Source: Sneathiella chinensis (GTDB lineage: Bacteria; Pseudomonadota; Alphaproteobacteria; Sneathiellales; Sneathiellaceae). Taken from it: 64,000 bases of DNA. The number at the start of each line of letters is the position of its first letter. Within the stretch, counting starts at the first letter, position 1. The notes beneath the pieces are model-generated. The model did no database searches and was not told the origin of the DNA. It worked only from the letters and a program-made list of their open reading frames with translations. Position numbers and translations under genes: made by a program. The DNA lies in the NCBI RefSeq assembly GCF_012720115.1, contig NZ_VNWN01000004.1, forward strand, positions 1-64,000. The letters run 5' to 3'. Shown piece after piece: positions 62,390 through 64,000 of this stretch.

Positions 62390-64000
62390 CGGTCTGGTCC
62401 TTGCGGTATCCGCCCTCTATCTGGGGCTTCTATTTGCCATTGCCCAGTATGTGGACACCCACGAGCGGGCCAAGCGGATATTTCACCGAAACCCCTATGT
62501 TTTTACCCTGTCCATGGCTGTTTTCTGCACATCCTGGACCTTTTATGGCAGTGTCGGGCGAGCGGCTACCACGGGGTTGAGCTTTCTGCCCATCTATCTG
62601 GGGCCGACACTGGTGTTTGTGTTGTGGTCCACGCTCTGGATCAAGATCATCCGGATTTGCAAGCAGCAGCGCATTACCTCGATTGCCGACTTTATTGCCT
62701 CCCGCTACGGCAAAAGATCAACGCTGGGAGGGTTGGTCACCATCATCGCGGTTGTCGGCACCATGCCCTATATCTCGCTGCAACTGAAATCCATCGGCAA
62801 CAGTTTTCGTATTCTGGTGACATCCTCCGCTGGCAGTATGCCCGCGCAACCGGTCGATCCTCTCTTTTTTGTGGATACGACGCTGGTGGTGGCCATTGCC
62901 CTGTCCCTGTTTGCCATCCTGTTCGGGACCCGCCATCTGGATGCCAGCGAGCATCATGAAGGGCTGGTGGTGGCGATTGCGTTTGAATCCGTTGTCAAAC
63001 TGATTGCGTTTCTGGCGGTGGGGCTGTTTGTGACCTATGGCATTTTCCATGGCTTTACCGATATTTTCCAGCGGGCCTCGGTCGATCCGGCCTTGTCGCG
63101 CCTTTTTACCGTCAGTCAGGGAAGCGGGTACAGCCAGTGGATGACCATGACCCTGCTATCCATGGCGGCGATTATCTGCCTGCCGCGGCAGTTCTATATT
63201 ACCGCTGTTGAAAACCCGGATGAGGAATATATCCGTAAGGCGACCTGGCTGTTTCCGCTCTATCTGCTGGTGATCAACCTGTTTGTCCTGCCCATTGCCA
63301 TCGGCGGGCGGCTTGCGTTTGCGGGGACGCCGGTGGATGCGGACATGTTCGTTCTGACGGTGCCGTTGTATTACGACTATCCGGTTCTGGCGCTGTTCGC
63401 CTTTGTAGGGGGATTGTCGGCGGCCACCTCCATGGTGATCGTTGCCTCCATCGCGCTGGCGACAATGGTCTGTAATGATTTGGTGATGCCGCTTTTGCTG
63501 CGGTGGCGGTGGGCCAATATCAACAAGACGGCAGACCTGACAGGGCTGCTGCTGGCTATCCGCCGGATCAGTATCGTGGTGATCCTCATTCTGGGATACG
63601 GCTATTACCGATTTGCCAGCGAGAGCTACTCTCTGGTGACCATCGGACTGGTGTCCTTTGCCGCCGCCGCCCAGTTTGCCCCGTCCATCATTGGCGGTAT
63701 TTTCTGGAAAAACGCCACCTATTCGGGGGCGTTGACGGGGCTTATGCTGGGTTTCCTGATGTGGCTCTATACCCTGTTGCTGCCTTCTTTCGCGCAGTCC
63801 GGCTGGTTGCCTGTCAGCTTTATTGAGCATGGCGCCTTTGGCATCTGGTGGCTGAAGCCCTACGCCCTGTTCGGGCTGGAGGGGTTCGACCGTCTGACAC
63901 ACGCCCTGTTCTGGAGCATGCTGGTCAATATCGGGGCCTTTTGGTTGATGTCGATCCTGACCCAACAGACCGCCATTGAACGCATTCAGGCGGTCCAGTT
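62382..64000 (+). CDS. SLC5 symporter-type sensor kinase, CrbS-like (truncated by window end)
   Basis: The first 539 codons of a gene that runs off the window. The visible part is a sodium/solute symporter domain with about 13 helices: FCTSWTFYGSVGRAATTG near residue 46, TSIADFIASRYGKRS (about 96), LPRQFYITAVENPDEEYIRK (about 267) and GGLSAATSMVIVASIALATM (about 344). The TSWTFYGSVG and LPRQF signatures are those of CbrA/CrbS/MxtR-type proteins, in which this domain is fused to a histidine kinase. In Vibrio and Pseudomonas the CrbS-CrbR system turns on acs, and here acs is two genes upstream. The kinase part is out of view. The start at 62382 has GAGG before it; 62373 is an alternative. Confidence 0.8.
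   Translation, partial: MSSGLVLAVSALYLGLLFAIAQYVDTHERAKRIFHRNPYVFTLSMAVFCTSWTFYGSVGRAATTGLSFLPIYLGPTLVFVLWSTLWIKIIRICKQQRITSIADFIASRYGKRSTLGGLVTIIAVVGTMPYISLQLKSIGNSFRILVTSSAGSMPAQPVDPLFFVDTTLVVAIALSLFAILFGTRHLDASEHHEGLVVAIAFESVVKLIAFLAVGLFVTYGIFHGFTDIFQRASVDPALSRLFTVSQGSGYSQWMTMTLLSMAAIICLPRQFYITAVENPDEEYIRKATWLFPLYLLVINLFVLPIAIGGRLAFAGTPVDADMFVLTVPLYYDYPVLALFAFVGGLSAATSMVIVASIALATMVCNDLVMPLLLRWRWANINKTADLTGLLLAIRRISIVVILILGYGYYRFASESYSLVTIGLVSFAAAAQFAPSIIGGIFWKNATYSGALTGLMLGFLMWLYTLLLPSFAQSGWLPVSFIEHGAFGIWWLKPYALFGLEGFDRLTHALFWSMLVNIGAFWLMSILTQQTAIERIQAVQ

Overview
The window looks like the chromosome of a marine or soil-type alphaproteobacterium with a GC-rich core. The placement rests on gene content: an alternative coxMNOP-type oxidase, TRAP and high-affinity ABC importers with twin-arginine binding proteins, a phoX/olsB pair, an ScfR-type short-chain acyl regulator, a single-chain acyl-CoA carboxylase and SufE. 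The genus cannot be told from the sequence.

Positions 1 to about 10525 are accessory. The 3' end of an initiator tRNA-Met gene lies at the left edge and its last 12 bases recur at 8132-8143 and 10514-10525. Between the first two copies is an 8.1 kb satellite-like integrated element (element A). It carries a tyrosine integrase, an AlpA-type small DNA-binding protein, a translationally coupled CHC2 zinc-finger protein and TOPRIM/RecA-fold helicase, a strong palindrome, and AT-richer cargo that includes a surface protein with a VPLPA-CTERM sorting tail. Between the second and third copies is a 2.4 kb second segment (element B). It starts with a diverged duplicate of the tRNA-distal chromosomal flank and a decayed AraC fragment, then carries a 387-residue protein with a HEPN-like RNxxxH motif, and ends with a small membrane-protein gene. 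Several short genes here are broken or frameshifted.

From 10.7 kb on the sequence is orderly chromosome. 10.7-14.6 kb: yaiI/DUF188 and a TRAP transporter operon. 15.0-20.0 kb: a purine cluster (adenine deaminase, a deviant adenosine-deaminase homologue, a BMP-type binding protein) divergent from an AraC regulator. 20.0-25.1 kb: a five-gene cytochrome c oxidase operon preceded by a stress-type membrane protein. 25.3-27.6 kb: a multi-PAS histidine kinase. 27.8-41.6 kb: glycerol and glycerol-3-phosphate use (glpD, ugpBAEC, glpK, glpR), interleaved with sufE, a fused acyl-CoA carboxylase, a LysR regulator and a chromene-carboxylate isomerase homologue. 41.9-47.0 kb: an aldo/keto reductase, a luciferase-like monooxygenase, and a divergent phoX/olsB pair fitting phosphate starvation. 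47.1-52.3 kb: a peptide-type ABC importer. 52.4-64.0 kb: an acyl-metabolism block with an ScfR-type regulator, a complete branched-chain-type ABC importer, acetyl-CoA synthetase, a receiver-only protein, a small membrane protein and a truncated SLC5-type symporter/sensor resembling CrbS.

Recurring regulatory architecture: in three separate transporter operons (dctP, ugpB, the liv-type binding protein) a strong hairpin sits directly after the binding-protein gene and before the permeases, which would let the binding protein be made in excess. Perfect inverted or tandem repeats mark likely operators in front of the LysR gene, the ScfR gene, acs, ugpB and glpD/glpK.
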